A model generated the notes under the pieces. The model made no database searches, was not told the origin of the DNA, and saw only the letters and a list, made by a program, of their open reading frames with translations. This document shows, in pieces, positions 49,181-64,000 of a stretch of DNA of 64,000 bases. The position numbers were made by a program, and so were the translations under genes. This DNA is from Rhabditoides inermis (taxonomy: Eukaryota; Nematoda; Chromadorea; Rhabditida; Rhabditidae), in assembly GCA_963966185.1 (NCBI GenBank), contig CAWZYM010000101.1:88501-152500 (forward strand), read 5' to 3'. Position 1 is the first letter of the stretch, and every line of letters begins with the position of its first letter.

Positions 49181-49834
49181 ATGGTAGCAGACGCGGGTTT
49201 GCTTATCTCTCTCCCCCTCGAATCGTCAGCTGGCCGATCTATGGGTATTCAGATGCACCAGATTCTGCACGTGGTCGTGGTGGGATTCCATCACAAGAAG
49301 GGTTGTGTGGTGAGTGGGAGGAGAGGGGTAAAGGGCAGACAGACGATGGTACATGACCTCTGATAGCCGGTAGGGCGGTAGGTGATATCACGTATCACAC
49401 AAAGCACTCACCGATAGTAGAGACATGTTGCGGTTTCGACAAAGATAAAACGCGCATTAGATCAATCTGATTACCTAGCATTTGTCTGCAAAAAGGGCGA
49501 AAAGTGAACGGGGCTCGGAATGCGCTGGACGTACGAAGTACGAAAGATTTTTGCAAACCGTACCTTATTCTCTGAACTCAAAATAACCGAATGCTACTTT
49601 CCTGAAAAAAAAAACATCGGGGTGATCGGGTGGGAAGAAATAATGAGGAAGAGAGAGAGAGAGAGAGTCAGCGTAGAAGTAATGGATTCGCTGATGAAGG
49701 TGGAGTTTGCGTACCCGCCACTGGAAGGCGACGGTGAGGGCGGTCTGCCGGGCGAGTGGTCGAACCTGCCCTCCCTCGCCCTACCAGACGGAGCACACAA
49801 CACCGAGCAGGGTGAGCGAGCATCTCTCTCCCTC

Positions 49835-49883
<49 letters not shown>

Positions 49884-50697
49884 TTTAACTGGTTCATATA
49901 GCGTTCTTTCGTAGACGTGGTGTACTTTATGCTGCCGTCACGGGAGCAGTCGGATCGCGCCGTGTTCGGCATCTCCTGCTACCGACAGATCGCCGCCGAG
50001 GTGAGCAGGGGCGAGCGGGAGACTCGCTGGCGTATGATGAAGAGTGATGTTCCGATTCCGACATATCACCGAAACACCACCGCCTGTTTCCGCCCACAAC
50101 GTGCGCTTGTCATGTACAAAACGAAGGAGAGAGAGAGAGAGAGAGAGACAGATAGACAGACAGACTCGAGTTATGAAGAGTGACGTTATCGAAGTTTTCA
50201 CCACGCTGTCCTAGGAGCTGCCGGCGTTTTTAGGGTTACACAAAGTCTGTGTTGATTTGCGATGAGTTACCCTAAAAGTGATAGAGAGTGACGTCAGACT
50301 GGGATGTAGACGTGCGCGTTGCAGGAGCTGCTGGCCAAGGACGCGGACGTGACGCGCAGCACGGTGCAGAAGAGCGTGTGCGTGCTGTCGCGCGTGCCCC
50401 TCTTCGGCGTGCTCCGCGCCAAGCTACAGCTCATCACCCAGGCCTACTTCAACGAGCGCGATTTTGCCAAGGTGGGTGCATGCTGTAACTTTTACATGAC
50501 ATCACTATGACATCTCTCTCTGTGTCTCTATCAGACAGTTGTTATAATTCTGTGATTTCAACTAGTGGGCGGGGCTTGCGGGGGCGTGGCTTATTGTGTG
50601 ATTTGCAGGTGGAGGTGCTGTCGCAGATGCACGGCAATCTGTGCGAGATGTTCGAGGGCGACCTGGTGGACGGGCAGGGCGCGTTCATGGGTGAGTG

Positions 50698-50729
<32 letters not shown>

Positions 50730-51163
50730 AAGGGAGAAAGGGAGGGAGAAAGGGAGAGAGAGAGAGGGAAAGGGAAAGAGAGAGAGGGGGAGAGAGAGGG
50801 GAGAAAGAGGGGGAAAGAGAGGGAGAAAGGGAGAAAGGGAGAGAGAGAGAGAGAGAGAGGAGAGGGGAGAGAGAGAGAGGGAGAGAGAGGGGAGAGAGAG
50901 GGGGGTAGAGAGGGGAGAGAGAGAGGGAGGGAGGGAGGGAGAGAGAGAGAAAGAGAGAGAGAGAGAGAAGATTGCAGACATTTCGCCGCGGGCGCTGGTG
51001 AAGCGCTTCAAGCACCGCCTCCTCGTTCTGTTCAAGCTGGTTCTGCTGGAGAAGCGCGTCGTGTTCCATATGTTCCCCGTGCAACTGCTAGGAGACACGA
51101 TGGTGGCGCTCATGTCACTTTTTCCCAGTGAGTCCCTCTTTTCATTCCCCCTCCCCCCTCCCT

Positions 51164-51203
<40 letters not shown>

Positions 51204-51884
51204 AATCATCATTCTAGGAATGCTCGAGGAAGGTCTGTTCTACGCGGCGACAGTCGACCCCCGTGCTGAAGCGGCAGCGGAGAAAAGAAAAGCGGCGGAG
51301 CAGGCGAAGCAGGAGCAGGCAGAAGAGAGGGAGAAGGAGGAGGGCGTGGAGCAGGCGGAGGAGGCAGTTGGCGGGGAGATTGTGATTCCCGGACCGGAGG
51401 ACATTGACGACGACCCGATCAAGCAGCACGATGCGCACGGATTCCCGTTGTCTATATTCACCAGGGTACGATTTTGTCAGAGCTCTTGAATTTAGTGTTT
51501 CATTCGAGAATTTGATAATTTTCTAGATAGCCCGGACATTGAGCCTTAAAAACATGATACTTTCGATTTGTATCACATTGCGTTTAGGACAACCTGTTCC
51601 ACCCGTACCTCTCCATCTCCTACCTCGACATGATTCGGTCGCCGGCGGTGCGCGGATACATGGTGGGTGGTCCCTTCCGAAGATGATGGTCCGCTGGGAT
51701 GATGCTGGTCCGTTCAGGTGGGCGCCACCAACGCACTTTTTGTGCAGCGCAAGGATTTGGTGGACGCGATTGTCACGGTTAGTGTATCATTTATTTCGAT
51801 TAGGTTGTTTTCACGTGAATAGTGGCGGGCGGGGCACGGTTTCGAAACGTTTCGAAATGCGGCACTGGCTGCGAGACACTAGTG

Positions 51885-51948
<64 letters not shown>

Positions 51949-52045
51949 AGTGGGGGAGGGTTCCCATCACAAGAGTGCAGGAATTTTCGTGGCGATGTTG
52001 ACAGACTCGGAGGGAAATATACAGCCAAAGGAAGAGAGGAAGAGA

Positions 52046-52084
<39 letters not shown>

Positions 52085-53137
52085 TCCCTTTTCAGTTGTC
52101 GGATGGTGGCGACGGCTGCGTGGATGTGCAGGACGGGGAGCTGCGCCGCCAGCTGCAGCTGACCACTGCCGACCTGCGCTTCGCCGACTACCTCATCAAG
52201 CACGTCGAGCAGAGCGACGATGACAGTGCTGGTGAGTTCCTTTTTTTTTGGGTGATGCCGAAAAAATGAAGAAATACAAGAGATGATAGTGCTGGTGAGT
52301 TATTATTGAAAATATGTTGAGAAGATGAAGCGAAAGAGAGCTTCGTGTACATATTTTTTTTCTATTTTCTGGATCGCATTTGGTTTTTTTTGTTTTCTTT
52401 CAGCGTGGGATGAGACCGTATTCAATAGAGAAACGCTCAAGGTTTAGGGGTCTAGAGAATCGGAGTTGGATAATACGTTGCGAGGACGGATCTGCAGTGT
52501 CACGGAAACATGTTTACTTGTGGGGCGTGTTTGATTCGTTGCTTTGAGTGTGGGAGGGCGGGGACGAGTGGCTGCGGGTGCAGCTGCGCGCCTACCTCCT
52601 CTCCCTCGCCGCCTCTGCCAGGGCCGACCTCGCCGTGGCCGTCACCGACTACGGCACCCCGTTCGTCGACGCGTGGACGACGACGCGCAACTACCGCATA
52701 TGGATGCGCGGACAGCACGATGATCTGGTCGGCGTGCCGCCGGGGTGAGTATCTCTCTGTCTCTGCCGTCTCTCTCAACAGTGTGTTTCGCAGACACGCG
52801 TTCGCGGGGCAGTTGAATGTGTGGGACGCAGTTCTGCGAGTGGAACACGCAGTGTCCGGATCGGAAGGCGCCAAGAAGGTGGGCGGAGAGACTAAAGAGC
52901 AGGGCTAATTATATATCCGTTTAGGCACTGTCCGCTATTTCGTCTACGGGTAAGCAGCTCGGTGAGACGGGCAGTAGAGTGAAGAGTAGCTTCACTGGAT
53001 GGTTCAAGGTGGGCGGAGTGAGTGAGGGCGGGGCTTAGTTGGCTGTGTTTCAGTCAGCAAGCGAGAAGCTGACGAGTCCGTCGAACCCCACTGCGAGTGA
53101 GGAGAAGGTGGAGCAGGCTCAAGAGGCGCAGAAGTAG
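49181..53137 (+). CDS. AVL9 homolog (DENN-related, late secretory pathway)
   Basis: AVL9 proteins are longin/DENN-type factors linked to Rab control, exocytic transport and cell migration. Fourteen exons give 557 residues in frame: 49181-49309, 49700-49811, 49915-50000, 50325-50471, 50609-50690, 50978-51127, 51218-51465, 51588-51662, 51718-51777, 52096-52231, 52549-52744, 52794-52878, 52925-53008 and 53054-53137. The hallmarks are VVVVGFHHKKGC, PSLALPDGAHN, VFGISCYRQIAAE, TVQKSVCVLSRVPLFG, LQLITQAYFNERDF, LLVLFKLVLLEKRVVF, TADLRFADYLIKHVE and WEGGDEWLRVQLRAYL, all AVL9-specific. An Ala/Glu/Lys-rich linker lies in exon 7. The start follows CATATCAG|TGA. Alternative in-frame starts exist at 49241 and 49253. 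Introns contain long GA tracts and a GT tract. Confidence 0.94.
50700..50968. repeat. GA/GGGA purine tract in an AVL9 intron
   Basis: About 270 bases of GA, GGGAGA and GAAAG units start 10 bases after the exon 5 donor and reach within 10 bases of the next acceptor, so almost the whole intron is polypurine. Confidence 0.95.
51888..51943. repeat. (GT)n microsatellite
   Basis: About 28 GT dinucleotides in an AVL9 intron. It is the only long GT repeat in the window. Confidence 0.97.
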
Positions 53138-53472
53138 GAGGAGGAGAAGGAGCAGAGACCACAATCATGTAGCGGGGAGGAAGGGTGACTAATCTAGTGA
53201 ATTCGTATGTGCACATTATTTCTGCGTATTTTTTCTATGCATTTCTTTCTATGAGCTTGGGCTATACTTCACTAAATCTTACGGCTTCCGGTTCTATATA
53301 TGAGTTTTATTTATGAATTTAGATTCCCAGAATTGTGATGATCTCTCGTGCTGTTGTATAGATTGTATATTTATTGCGATAAAGTTTTATGAGAACTATT
53401 TTGGTAATTGCATTATGCGACTAGCGAGGAACCCGATAAGAGATAAGTGAGCAATGGAATAAGAGTGTCTTT

Positions 53473-57116
<3,644 letters not shown>

Positions 57117-57518
57117 ACGTACTGAAAGCGATCGGAATGTGATACAATGGAACAATAACAGCTGATCGTGTGAGTGCAGCGCAGTGAGGACAAACAACGG
57201 AGGCAGGGTGCCAAATGAGGCCGCGCCGCATGGCAGACGCGTCGCAATGGCCGAAGGCAGGCCTCCGAGACTCCGCCCACTCAGCTGTCGCCCTCGAGTC
57301 CCCTCGCAACAACCATAGCCACTCCATCACATTATTAGATTTATATAAAATCTCTCGAGCACATAGGATACGTTACAATTGATGCAAACACGAGCAGACA
57401 CACATAGTAGCGAGGGTATCCGAGTCTCAGAATGAAAGCAAAGCGGCGGACAAATGTCATCTCAACTGCAAACACAGAGCCGCTCCCTTTCTAATCTCCC
57501 TCTCAGTGCACAATGATA

Positions 57519-57557
<39 letters not shown>

Positions 57558-57857
57558 CCTCCCGCTCTCCTCGGCTCCTGATAGAGCTACCGTACTCTAC
57601 CGCATTCTCTCAACTACCGGATCATTATGCACTACTAAAACGGTGAGCACACACAAACTGCGAACACTAATAAATATATCACAATAGACGGACCGACAGC
57701 TAACCCTTGTGGTAAAACAGAAACTGTTAAAAGCTTGGGAGGGAGAAACGAGGACGAGGCTACAACCGAGGGGCTAAACGGCATGCTAACAAGAGAGAGA
57801 GAGGGAGTGAGGGAAGTGAACCCGATTCAAGAGTGAGTGAAGACCGGACACGCGTCT
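57117..57857. other. Intergenic spacer upstream of the kinase gene
   Basis: CTTTCAG|TACGTATG before the kinase start is a likely trans-splice site. The rest contains a CT tract at about 57521-57556 and no supported gene. A frame at 57109-57330 on the minus strand lacks splice or homology support. Confidence 0.5.
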
Positions 57858-60600
57858 CTAGACCTCCAAGGGCTCCACCGTCGTGTCGTTGATCCACAGA
57901 GCCGACAGCGCAAAGATGAGGAACACAACACCGCCGACGAGCGTCACTGAAAAACACATCATAAGAATGATAAATCGATAAATCAATACTCACCGCTCTT
58001 GACGGATATCCTCTGTGCTACGAGCTTTCCTCCCAACACGGCGATTCCCGTGCAGATCGCGTGGCCGAGGATACCGCCAATGATCACACCTGAACAGAGA
58101 GGAGGATGAGAGAGAGGGAGAGGGAGGGAGAGAGATGGGGGGAGAGGAGAGAGGGGAGAGAGAGGAGAGAGAGGGAGAGAGAGAGGGGAGAGGGAGAGAG
58201 AGAGGGGAGAGGGAGAGGGAGAGAGGGAGAGAGGGAGAGAGGGGAGAGAGGGGGAGAGGAAGAGGGGGGAATGGGAGAGAGAGGGGGAGGGAGAGAGAGA
58301 GGGAGAGAGAGGGGGGAGAGGGGGAGAGAGAGGGGGGGGAGAGAGGGGGGAGAGGGAGAGGGGAGAGAGGGGAGAGAGAGAGGAGGGGAGAGAGAGGAGG
58401 GGAGAGGAGAGGAGAGAGGAGGGAGAGAGGGGGGAGAGGAGAGAAAGGGGAGAGGGGGGGGAGAGACGAAAGGGAGGAGAGGAGAAGGGGGAGAGGGAGA
58501 GAGAGGGAGAGGGAGGGAGAGGGAGGGAGAGAGGGGGAGAGGGAGAGAAGAAGAGGGAGAGGGAGAGAGAGGAGGGAGAGGGGGAGAGAGGGGGGGAGAA
58601 GGAGAGGGGAGAGAGGGGAGAGAGGGAGAGAGGGAGAGGAGAGAAGGGAAGAGAGAGGAGGAGAGAGGAGAGAGGAGGGAGAGAGAGGGAGAGGAGAGAG
58701 GGGAGAGAGGGGGAGAGAGGGGGAGAGAGGGGGAGAGAGGGGGAGATGTGAGAAAGAGAGAGAGAGAGAGGAAAGAAAGAGAGAGGAGAGAAAGAGAGGG
58801 ACGCACCGGTGATGTCTTCTCTGGCAGCTAGGATGATGGTGGTGAGTTGGGATCGGTCTCCCCACTCGGCCACAAATGTCATCGTAAACGCCTCGATAAA
58901 GATTTTGGACGCAAACGAGAAGATCACCCACGGGTTGGAGCTAGAAACAATAACATATCACGGATAATACAACAACAACAACAACAACAACAATCAACAA
59001 TCAACAAACCTCGATCGTCCCGAGGTGCCGCTCTCCATGTCGACAAACTTGCCCGCGTCGAGATCGAGGTCCCTCTTCGCAACCTGAAGGAAGGTAGTGA
59101 GAGAGAGAGGGAGAGAGGGAGAGAGGGGGAAAGAGAGAGTGGGGGAGGGGCGAGAGATGGAGAAAGGAGAGGGAGAGGGAGAGGGGAAGTGAGAGAGAAA
59201 GAGGGATAAAGAGAGAGAGAGAGAGAGAGAGAGAGGGGGAGGAGCTCCGCGTACCTCAGTCTGCGCCTCCTCGAACTCCTCCTGTCCCTCGTTATCGCTC
59301 ATGTGATAGCCCTCGTGCAGCATCTGGTAAAAAGTCTCAGTCTCATCGACACACTCTCGAATGCATTGGTAACAACACTCGGATACCGTTCCATGTTCCA
59401 TTCTAGCAAAAGTCTAATGCTATGAAGTAGGACTCGAATGGGGAGTCAGCTCGCGGGAACAGCGTATATAACAATAGATTTGAGATGACAGCATCCCAGC
59501 GAGGTGAATCGGTAAACGTACTAGGATATATACAACAAACGACACTTCGAACATAGACATGTCAGCGTACCTTGAGTCCGAAGAGCGCAAAGAGGGCGGT
59601 GGAGACGTAGTAGGTGACGGCGCGCGGGATCAGCTGCGTCACCCAGCCGAGGCAGGCTGAATCGATACATCGACAAATCAATCATGTGTAACATTCATTG
59701 TTTAGTTGAATTGTAGTGTTCACTCAACCCGCATTCCGTGATCAGTGATTAAAAAACACGCCGAGGTTATCAGTTTTATCGGAACTCTTTGCGTTCGCAA
59801 ATTCCAGTCATCAATCGATCCGTTTTCAGATACGAATCTTCGGATGCATGGGAGGATGGGAGCCTTGTTCACAGGCGACAGAGATCCACGAGCAGATAAA
59901 CAACAGGAATAATGCGAGACGCGCACTCACCGGACAGAACGTGCATGAGAGCGAGCGCGCCCATCGCGCCAGAGTAGACAGTGAGTCTGCAATGTCAATC
60001 AATCAATCGATCAATACATCAATCGAATACGAACCAATATACAACGTGAGAAATCAATAAATCAATGGCGCACCTGGAGTGGCGCATGGCCATGATGACG
60101 GCGATGAACCACGTCTTGTCGCCCAGCTCGGAGACCATGATGACGGAAAAGGAGGCGAGGAAGGCGTGGTAGAACGACACGTCCGTCTGAAGCACGACAC
60201 CACATCTACCATTGCAAAAAGAAGATATCCGCAACACTCGGCAACACGAAACTTTGTGAAGCGTATTGGGAAAGCGGAACTATGTGACACAAAACTTTGT
60301 AGGGTAACTATATGCAGCGTTCTGGGGTAGTAAGACACTCACGGGCGAGGTTGGCTGCGGCTTGGCGGCGTTGTCGATGTCGATGTGGTCGGCGGCGTCG
60401 ACCGCGTCCTTCTTCACGTCCACAGTGTCGACGTTCTCATCCTGCAACACTCATCCATAACTAGAACAGTCAATAAGGAGAGGAAGTATTGGAAAGAGTA
60501 TTAGTGATAAGAGGAAAGTCTTGCCCACCTTCTTCTCGTCGTTGGCGAGTGCGGCGCCGATGAGAAGGACCGCGAGAAGGGCGCAATGGAGGAGACGCAT
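57858..60600 (-). CDS. TMEM165/GDT1-family Golgi cation/proton exchanger
   Basis: GDT1 proteins move Mn2+/Ca2+ into the Golgi in exchange for protons and support glycosylation. Ten exons give 295 residues: 60529-60600, 60343-60441, 60074-60186, 59931-59986, 59571-59656, 59255-59323, 59010-59083, 58807-58940, 57994-58089 and 57858-57946. A signal peptide (MRLLHCALLAVLLIGAALA) is followed by an acidic lumenal segment. The two family signatures E-x-G-D-[KR]-[TS] are present: ELGDKT at 77-82 and EWGDRS at 215-220, each within hydrophobic helices. Between them is a cytosolic acidic loop (EGQEEFEEAQTE). The end is VTLVGGVVFLIFALSALWIND. A TTGCAG acceptor lies about 16-20 bases before the ATG. One intron (58090-58806) is almost entirely purine/pyrimidine repeat. 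Confidence 0.95.
58107..58800. repeat. 0.7-kb GGGAGA polypurine tract in a GDT1 intron
   Basis: About 690 bases of GA, GGGAGA and GGGGGA units fill an intron nearly from end to end (polypyrimidine in the sense of the gene, running into the TTCAG acceptor). Overlapping 200-300-codon frames are artefacts of the repeat. Confidence 0.97.
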
Positions 60601-61078
60601 CGCCGAACTGCCCACTGCAACCATATAACTCGCAGTAACAGGGATTATCGAACATAATCGAGGCGATAACAACCCCATATGTGGAAACTTGTATGTAACA
60701 ATCGATTATACACAGAGAGAAAAAAACATTATGACAAATCGACAAACGTGCGGGTGTCTGTAATAATTAATGCAAGGAGAAATCTGAGACAGTGAAAAGT
60801 GTAGTGAGAATGGAGCAGGTGAGCGCGGTTAGGACGGATCAATAAGACCAAAAATGGACATTGGCAGTGAGGAGAAAAGTACCAGTGTAATAGAAACTGT
60901 AGACGGTTACACCACAACATAACACCAATCATACTCTGCGGAAAGGAGAGAAAATCGCGATGAAAAATGACGTGGAAACCCTTTCCGTTCACCGTTCAAA
61001 TGCTATTGACGAACAACGCTTTATTCAGTGTCAACGCGCAAACCAACGGACTAATATAATACAGGGAGTGTTTATTAT
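60601..61078. other. Intergenic spacer, no gene seen
   Basis: An AT-rich region between the GDT1 start and the 3' end of the right-hand receptor. On the minus strand AATAAA overlaps the receptor stop region at 61073-61080. I see no further structure. Confidence 0.5.
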
Positions 61079-62382
61079 TTATGGAACAGTATGTCTTTTT
61101 GTCATTGTTATGACAGTTTTTGCCATTTGAGGTGTCACAAAAGTCCGGTTCGTTTTCATGGGAGCAATAGACACTGCTCCAATTGTGTTGTTGGCGCTCG
61201 AGTCATTGTTGATAATCTTCTTGAGAGTCTCTCGGAAGTCCCTCCCTGTGATGAGATACAGCCAAAACTTGGAAATCTGAAAAAAATATTCATCTTCACG
61301 CTTAAAATGTGCTTACCTGAAATATTGCCGGAGAGTAGCTGACGACCATGTTTTGGGTTGCTTTTGTGACCTTTACCGACGTGAAGTTTTTGAGAAGATA
61401 AATCTGAATGAATAGAAATAGGAATACAAAAGCAACAATCCCTTACAATATTATTTGCGGAAATGAGGACACACGTGACGAATGACGCTGCGAGTACAGG
61501 CTTGATCGTGTTGATTTCGTTCTTCAGTCCACTCATCTTCTTGGCCCTCAAATAGGCAGTGCCGAATGCTACTGCGCAGAGAAGAAAAGCTGCCACCTGA
61601 ACATTTGAAGAAGTTTATTACCGCGTTTTCAAAAAAAACATACACCGCAATACAGAAATACGGCAGTTTGTGGTTTGATAAATAAAATACAAACAACAAG
61701 AAACATACAAGGCACAACTATAATTTTTAATTCAATTATATACCAGAGCGTCATGATCTCTAGTTTTTTTTCACTTCAACTGAGATATTGTATAATTCAA
61801 ACATCACATATCATTTTACAAAACCTCACCTACTGTGATCTCTTTTTTCACATTCCATGTGAATCTAGTCTAGTTTAGTACCCGTTCACTCAAACCACAT
61901 TCTATGAAAGTGGATACTACCAAGATCGAAATCAGAATCAACCCGCGAAATGTGTAATGTTATTGCGCACATAATATTTTCCACATTTTGCAATTCTCGT
62001 TATACCTGGCAAACAAGGTTGAGGTTCTGGTGGAATAGGGCGTAGCCTTCGGTGACGCTGAAAGTGTATACAAGCGTGAAGGGTTCCAGCCTTCGTACCT
62101 AGTAGATATGCCACAACAAACACAATAAATACATGACAATTTACGACTTTTTGACGCTTACCTAGTGGATATGCCACAATAAACTAGTAAACACTAACAA
62201 AATCAATACATCCTTTTGCTTACCTAGTAGATATGCCACAATAGTTGTCCGCACCCACAAACGGTCGATCATCCAGACTAGAGGTGACGAGGAGAGCCGC
62301 GAATGATAGAAGGTCGAGAAGAAAGACGACTAGGGCGATGCGGACGCGCAACGCTACGTCGAAGTGGCGTCTGGAAGAAGGA

Positions 62383-62420
<38 letters not shown>

Positions 62421-62523
62421 GAGGGGGGGGGGAGAGAGAGAGAAAGAGAGAGAGAGAGATAGAGAGAGCGAGAGAGAGAGAGAGAGAGAGAAGAGAGAAA
62501 GGGAGAGAGAGAGAGAGAGAGAG

Positions 62524-62582
<59 letters not shown>

Positions 62583-62743
62583 CTGCACCTGTACACAATA
62601 GGGAATATGACTGCGCACATTCTCTCGGAAGACATTGCTACCATGGAAAAGGCGACGAGTTCCGTTCCGAATATTCGGAACAGCATGTAGAGCTTCACTG
62701 TGCACGTCCAGAGAGGAATGGCTGAAAGCAATTTGAGTCCGAT

Positions 62744-62807
<64 letters not shown>

Positions 62808-63355
62808 GGAGAGGGAGAGAGATAGAGAGGGACCCTCACGCTGGTAATAGGTCCCGTACGCCATCTCCACTATGCGTCGGAAACTGGGATAGAGAAGGTA
62901 CGTGCCGTCTAGTATATCGCCAATCGTCACCAGAGTGAAGAACAGATACTGAAACTTCTTCTATCCTCACTTCTCTATCCTTCTCCCTCTCCCACCTTCT
63001 CTCTCTCTCTCTCTCTCTCCCTCTCCCTCTCCCTCTCCCTCTCCCTCTCCCTCCCCTCCCTCTCTCTCTCTCTCCCTCCCCCCCTCTCTCTCCCTCACCC
63101 ACCTTCTTTCTCATCGACCCCCTCGAGTTGAGGAACAGCAGTAGAAACAGATTCGACGTGACAACAGCTGCCCCAACACACAGTCGAAGCGTCTCCGCCT
63201 CTACAGTCACCGCATCCGGAGTCCGCATCCATTCGGTAGACGACAACACCATCACACTTTCTGAAAGGGAGGGATGGAGAGAGAAAGAGAGAGAGGGAGA
63301 GAGAGAGAGAGAGAAGAGAGAGAGGGAGAGAGAGAGAGGGAGAGAGAGAGAGAGA

Positions 63356-63399
<44 letters not shown>

Positions 63400-63508
63400 C
63401 ACCGATGGTCTCCTCTCGAGTGCTGTTGCATGTGTCGGCCGTGTGTCGAAGGTAGTCTTTGGCTCGAGACGCACGACAATACACCCAGTCAATTGGAACA
63501 TCGTCCAT
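61079..63508 (-). CDS. Nematode serpentine 7TM receptor
   Basis: A probable chemoreceptor. Nine exons join in frame to 379 residues: 63403-63508, 63103-63260, 62840-62948, 62589-62721, 62224-62370, 62006-62057, 61447-61596, 61317-61403 and 61079-61276. The start follows TGCCTAG|ATG, a likely trans-splice site. Hydrophobic helices include LRLCVGAAVVTSNLFLLLFL (TM1), YLFFTLVTIGDILDG (TM2) and the TM3 region ending SSERMCAVIFPIVYR, a DRY-like SER motif. Next come IALVVFLLDLLSFAALLV, VAAFLLCAVAFGTAYL and ISKFWLYLITGRDFRETL, a typical TM7/helix 8 exit. Cys residues lie in the N-terminal and second extracellular loops. The donor of exon 5 is part of a three-copy tandem repeat. The exact nematode receptor class is not assigned. 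Confidence 0.86.
62096..62247. repeat. Three-copy tandem repeat carrying a splice donor
   Basis: Copies at 62096, 62158 and 62219 share ACCTAGTAGATATGCCACAA (the middle copy has GTGG). The period is about 61-62 bases. On the gene strand each copy reads TTGTGGCATATC(T/C)ACTAG|GTA, so all three carry the exon 5 donor and the last codons of that exon. Confidence 0.9.
62390..62582. repeat. GA/GATA microsatellite in receptor intron
   Basis: About 190 bases of GA with GGGGGAG and GATAGATA patches. It lies between receptor exons 4 and 5 and touches both splice sites. Confidence 0.95.
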
Positions 63509-64000
63509 CTAGGCAGAAATGTTTCGCGAAAATCTCTTAGTCATGAAATTTAGAAAGCGATCCGTATTTTGACGATATCTTCTTCAGAAACATCACAAAA
63601 AAGTGGAGAAAGTAAAATTTCAGAGCAAATTCTCTAATATCGAAGCAGTGTCGAATGAAATTCAAAAAGCGGAAAATGTAGAAGTAAATAGCATGAGCGT
63701 ATTAGGGTGCGCTGGCAACCTTCCGCATATAATTTCTTCCGAGTTTATCCTTTCTCGAAGTCGTTTGCGTTTCGTAACCGCATTTATTACATCGTTCGAC
63801 TAGCAGTAAAATCATGCGTTACTACATTAATCTTGATGCTATTCGTTTGTTTCAAAGGTTACGGTAGAAGAACAATCTGATTTTCTTGCAAAAAATAAGT
63901 GTTACGTTATGATAATAACTTGAACTTTTTGCAAAAATAAGTGTTACGGTATGAGAATGAATTGATCTTCTTGCAAAAATAAGGGTTACGGTAGGAGAAT
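63509..64000. other. Right-edge intergenic region ending in a tandem repeat
   Basis: No gene is supported. From about 63855 to the window end are at least three units of about 45-50 bases of the form GTTACGGTA(G/T)GAGAAT ... CTTCTTGCAAAAATAAG. The array probably continues past 64000. Confidence 0.7.

Noticed and set aside
52404..52441. A 38-nt exon candidate in AVL9 with good acceptor and donor
   Set aside because: Including it breaks the reading frame; exons 52096-52231 and 52549-52744 join in frame without it. It might be a rarely used exon, but nothing supports that.
57983..58931. Frames of 200-314 codons on both strands (SLSPLS and EREREGG proteins)
   Set aside because: They read through the polypurine intron of the GDT1 gene; only the short segments at 57994-58089 and 58807-58940 are real exons.

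Overview
This window is nuclear DNA of a nematode, most likely a clade V (Rhabditina) relative of Caenorhabditis. The proteasome subunit at the left edge is very close to C. elegans PAS-2. There are two nematode-style serpentine chemoreceptor genes and a nuclear receptor with a nematode-type P-box. Most genes have a lone 3' splice acceptor 0-20 nt before the start codon with no visible 5' donor, as expected for spliced-leader trans-splicing. Exons are GC-rich and cut by many short introns. I cannot name the genus.

Layout, left to right (minus unless stated): pas-2 (alpha-2 proteasome subunit, 3' end off the window); a short coiled-coil gene (+) whose intron carries a 2.2-kb foldback transposon; a HYOU1/GRP170-like ER chaperone; a GT11 fucosyltransferase; an unidentified multi-exon gene; a MITE-rich spacer; a CNNM-type metal transporter (+); a repeat-rich spacer; a nuclear hormone receptor (+); a Str/Srd-like chemoreceptor; about 4 kb of repeats including a 2-kb purine minisatellite; a strawberry notch (SBNO) helicase-like gene; divergently, a KMT5A/SET8-like H4K20 methyltransferase (+); an AVL9 DENN-type protein (+); an RSKR/SgK494-like kinase with two tRNA genes nested in its introns; a TMEM165/GDT1 cation/proton exchanger; a second serpentine receptor; and a tandem-repeat array running off the right edge.

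The genes form no operon and no obvious joint pathway; most are conserved housekeeping, secretory-pathway or chromatin genes. Full-length models could be closed in frame for hyou1 (940 aa), the fucosyltransferase (359 aa), the nuclear receptor (476 aa), KMT5A-like (203 aa), AVL9 (557 aa), GDT1 (295 aa) and the right-hand receptor (379 aa).

The unusual part is the non-coding DNA. GA/CT microsatellites sit directly against splice sites in dozens of introns. There are several foldback or MITE families, some present two or three times, tRNA-derived SINE-like fragments, a dispersed TTACGGTAGGAGAA-type motif, and a triplicated splice-donor segment. I found no CRISPR, no prokaryotic signals, no intact transposase and no clearly novel protein system.
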